From: Winogradskyella luteola
Lineage (GTDB): Bacteria; Bacteroidota; Bacteroidia; Flavobacteriales; Flavobacteriaceae
Length of the DNA: 64,000 bases
Direction of reading: 5' to 3'
Assembly (NCBI RefSeq): GCF_019203985.1
Contig: NZ_JAGSPD010000001.1
Coordinates: forward strand, 310,001 to 374,000
The notes under the pieces are model-generated. The model was given only the letters and a program-made list of their open reading frames with translations, had not been told where the DNA came from and did no database searches. Shown piece after piece: positions 61,925 to 64,000 of this stretch; within the stretch, counting starts at the first letter, position 1, and every line of letters begins with the position of its first letter. A program made the translations under genes and the position numbers.

Positions 61925-62467
61925 ATGAAACCTAACCTTGCCCATTTATTTGTATTGCTCCTTACCTTAATTTTAATGGCTTGTTCTTCTGACGACACCA
62001 ATTCTAACACAGATGAAGCTAATAATGAATTTGTCTTTAACGGTATAACTTATCATTTAGTCTCAGCTATTATCACTGATGAGAATACCGCAACTGACGA
62101 CCCTAGTGACATAGGCATTAGTCTATTTAACAAAACAAGCTCTGAAATTACAGGCAATAATGATTTAAATGATATTAGCTATATCTATTTTGACTTCAAT
62201 GATGTTACAATTCAGAACACAACATATACTGAAATTGAAGATTATGACATTTCTATAAATAGTTCTATTGTCAATAGCGAATTTAATCATGGTACAGTTC
62301 TACTATCAGACAATGATCCAGAATCCGATGTCTATGCGCAATCAGCTTCTGTAACTGTAACTAATTTCACGGAATTTAATATTGTGTTTACCTTTACGTT
62401 TACCAGGAATGATGGACAAGTGATTTCCGGTAGTTACGATGGAAATTATTTTATGCCAGATAATTAA
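61925..62467 (+). CDS. Uncharacterised lipoprotein
   Basis: A 180-residue predicted lipoprotein (LLTLILMACSSDDTNSN). The acidic, Asn/Thr-rich linker is followed by a beta-rich part, e.g. FVFNGITYHLVSAIITDE and the closing FTFTRNDGQVISGSYDG. No recognised domain; the pattern is common among flavobacterial surface lipoproteins. Convergent with the M23 gene. Confidence 0.7.
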   Translation: MKPNLAHLFVLLLTLILMACSSDDTNSNTDEANNEFVFNGITYHLVSAIITDENTATDDPSDIGISLFNKTSSEITGNNDLNDISYIYFDFNDVTIQNTTYTEIEDYDISINSSIVNSEFNHGTVLLSDNDPESDVYAQSASVTVTNFTEFNIVFTFTFTRNDGQVISGSYDGNYFMPDN

Positions 62468-62512
62468 TAGTGTGTATCCTTAGATTTATATATTTGAATT
62501 ACAAAGGAAACA

Positions 62513-63193
62513 CTAACCTAAACCTAAAAGTAAATTAGGATCTGGGCAATTGACTTTATAAAATTCTAAATCTAACTGATTACTGACACCAGGATAATCA
62601 CCTTCATAATCTTGAATGTCTTTTATAATCTGAAAATGTAAATGCGGAGGGTAATCTCCATTAACCTTAGCAGTACCAAGCGATGCGATTTGTTGTCCTT
62701 GTTTTACGTATGCCCCAATCTTTAAATTTTCTATGGATTCCAGACTCAAATGTCCGTAAAGTGAATAAAATCCAAAGGCATCTATTTGATGCTGTAGTAT
62801 AATTGTTGGGCCATAATCACCATAGTTGGTGTTATTTTTAAAGCTGTGTATCTTACCATCTAAAGGCGAAAATACGGATGTGTTTGCTTCAATCCAAAGA
62901 TCTAGACCTAAGTGAATATCGCGTTCTATTTTAGGGTTCTGCTCATTAAAATAAGTACTTCGTTTATAGATACCACGATGTTCTAAATAACCTCCAAAAG
63001 CAGCTTTAGCATTGTTTTTTTCAATGTGATTAAAAATATAAGCTTCTAAATCTTTTGATGATGCAACATTAATGTTGTTTAATTCAGAATTATGGATCGA
63101 CAAATCTAAAAATGTATAATCAGACTTAGGTACGTTCAATATAGGATGTGTATTTAGAGCGCAAAGAATTGCTTCAAAAATGGAAAGAGGCAT
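62513..63193 (-). CDS. M23 family metallopeptidase
   Basis: A 226-residue LytM-type peptidase. The zinc ligands are in IHLGLDLWIEA (His and Asp) and in the HLHF of YPPHLHFQII; the SLYGHL segment gives the additional His. No clear signal peptide is present, unlike most cell-wall hydrolases in this family, so a cytosolic or non-canonical location must be considered, or the true start lies elsewhere. Cleaves peptidoglycan crosslinks if exported. Confidence 0.85.
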   Translation of the reverse strand: MPLSIFEAILCALNTHPILNVPKSDYTFLDLSIHNSELNNINVASSKDLEAYIFNHIEKNNAKAAFGGYLEHRGIYKRSTYFNEQNPKIERDIHLGLDLWIEANTSVFSPLDGKIHSFKNNTNYGDYGPTIILQHQIDAFGFYSLYGHLSLESIENLKIGAYVKQGQQIASLGTAKVNGDYPPHLHFQIIKDIQDYEGDYPGVSNQLDLEFYKVNCPDPNLLLGLG

Positions 63194-63347
63194 AAAAACA
63201 AAATTTCCATAAAAATACGATTCTATTTTAATGGAAAACGGGAAGGCAAATAGATTCTGAAATTAATTCAGAATAACGTATCAGGTTTCAACAGTTTACA
63301 CTAAAGCTAGTAACAAGCTTACTCGACCTGAAAGCTAGAAAATAGTT

Positions 63348-64000
63348 TTAGTTCATAATTAAATTACTGAATTTGGCATTGACAATAATGTTTCTATTAG
63401 AACTTTGCCCTTCAGAATTGGTTCTAATGGTTTTTTGTTCCGTTACTTTATTGTTGAATTTAGAACGACTCCCTTTAAAATACATATTGTAATCAATATT
63501 CTTAGGCAAGTTTACCAATGCATCACTATTTTCCAGTACCAAGTTTAAGTTCTTAAAAGACGCTGTGAGATTAGAAATGGTTAAATCACCGAAACTACCA
63601 TCAATGATTCCTGTATCTGTTAAGTTTTCAATATTAATATTTGACGACTTAGAATTTAAAACTAGATTTTTAGCACTCTTTATTTGAGCCTTATCTACAT
63701 AATTGAGGTTAAGCGTTCCTAAATCCCAAGTATTAATTACTACTGGCGAATAAGAAACATTGATGGAAGTGTCACTTCCATCAATGTGTTCTGCTACTAA
63801 AAAGGCATGTGATATATCTCCTCTTAAGTTATAAATAACTGAAGATAGCTTTAATTCACCATGTCTAATGTTTGTTTTTAGCTTCGCTTTCTTAGGGATT
63901 TTAATTTTGATTACTTTTTTTACTTTACTATTACTACCTGACTCTAAACGTCTAGCCAATATAGATTCTCTTTTGTTACGCATTGAATGACGTCTTTCTT
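63348..64000 (-). CDS. Beta-helix/adhesin-like protein, C-terminal part
   Basis: The frame is open through the right edge (the codons before the ATG at 63983 continue with no stop), so this is the C-terminal part of a longer protein. The visible 211 residues begin MRNKRESILARRLESG, a basic linker, followed by repeating short beta strands of the DUF4097-like putative adhesin type, such as LGTLNLNYVDKAQIKSAKNL and SSNINIENLTDTGIIDGS. Function unknown. The rest of the gene lies outside the window. Confidence 0.62.
   Translation of the reverse strand, partial: ERRHSMRNKRESILARRLESGSNSKVKKVIKIKIPKKAKLKTNIRHGELKLSSVIYNLRGDISHAFLVAEHIDGSDTSINVSYSPVVINTWDLGTLNLNYVDKAQIKSAKNLVLNSKSSNINIENLTDTGIIDGSFGDLTISNLTASFKNLNLVLENSDALVNLPKNIDYNMYFKGSRSKFNNKVTEQKTIRTNSEGQSSNRNIIVNAKFSNLIMN

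Noticed and set aside
1-64000. CRISPR arrays, tRNA or rRNA genes
   Set aside because: No regularly spaced repeats, no cloverleaf-like segments and no conserved rRNA stretches were recognised when reading the intergenic parts.

Overview
The window is an AT-rich chromosomal segment from a marine- or Flavobacterium-type member of the Bacteroidota, most likely Flavobacteriaceae. The evidence is a T9SS type A sorting domain (16781-17545), a GldI gliding lipoprotein next to a second periplasmic isomerase, a LETM1-related biofilm-type protein, 2TM-domain proteins, a very long signal peptidase I, the order parB / DUF5683 / dapB / lepB / wbqC, weak ribosome-binding sites, and TAnnTTTG promoter boxes typical of the phylum. 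Most genes are housekeeping. No tRNA, rRNA, CRISPR array, transposase or prophage gene was seen.

Layout. 1-4529 (+): end of parB, then envelope and lysine/peptidoglycan genes (DUF5683, dapB, lepB, wbqC, DUF6122). 4585-11132 (-): a nuclease-fold membrane protein, two rhomboid proteases, mutL, two small paralogous membrane proteins, ribH and a TPR membrane protein. 11273-16652 (+): recF, a small lipoprotein, a DciA-like protein, CIA30, penicillin acylase and a small membrane protein. 16653-19570: accessory block 1 (T9SS protein, SDR, intact subclass B1 metallo-beta-lactamase). 19674-20867: LETM1-related protein. 20884-25116 (-): seven-gene LytS/LytTR two-component operon with four 2TM domains. 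25294-27147: class C-type serine hydrolase. 27150-29490: accessory block 2 (three uncharacterised genes with AGA/GGA-rich codon use). 29549-46308: ndk, DHH phosphoesterase, GldI, cyclophilin-FKBP fusion, beta/gamma-crystallin, PepD, DUF3810, two amidohydrolases, DUF6503, TrmH, Ste24-like protease and RelA/SpoT. 46414-56656: fur, purA, an OstA-like protein, class III aminotransferase, TPR protein, two DUF368 (PopT-type) transporters, aroE, corrinoid adenosyltransferase and DUF2795. 56836-64000: secA, an outer-membrane barrel, GNAT, a lipoprotein, an M23 peptidase and an edge-truncated adhesin-like protein.

The most unusual structure is the pair of accessory blocks. Both start at a GTAAGnnTACGTATAAAA motif and both end at a 36-base motif that matches at 32 positions. 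The end motif is the inverted counterpart of the start motif, and large imperfect hairpins lie at or inside the borders. This looks like a cassette-type insertion system without a visible recombinase. The second most interesting locus is the kinase / 2TM / LytTR operon, where one 2TM domain is fused to the histidine kinase and three more are encoded as separate small proteins. Other points: MutL and Fur both lack their family metal-site cysteines and histidines, and a perfect 16-bp palindrome overlaps the fur promoter.
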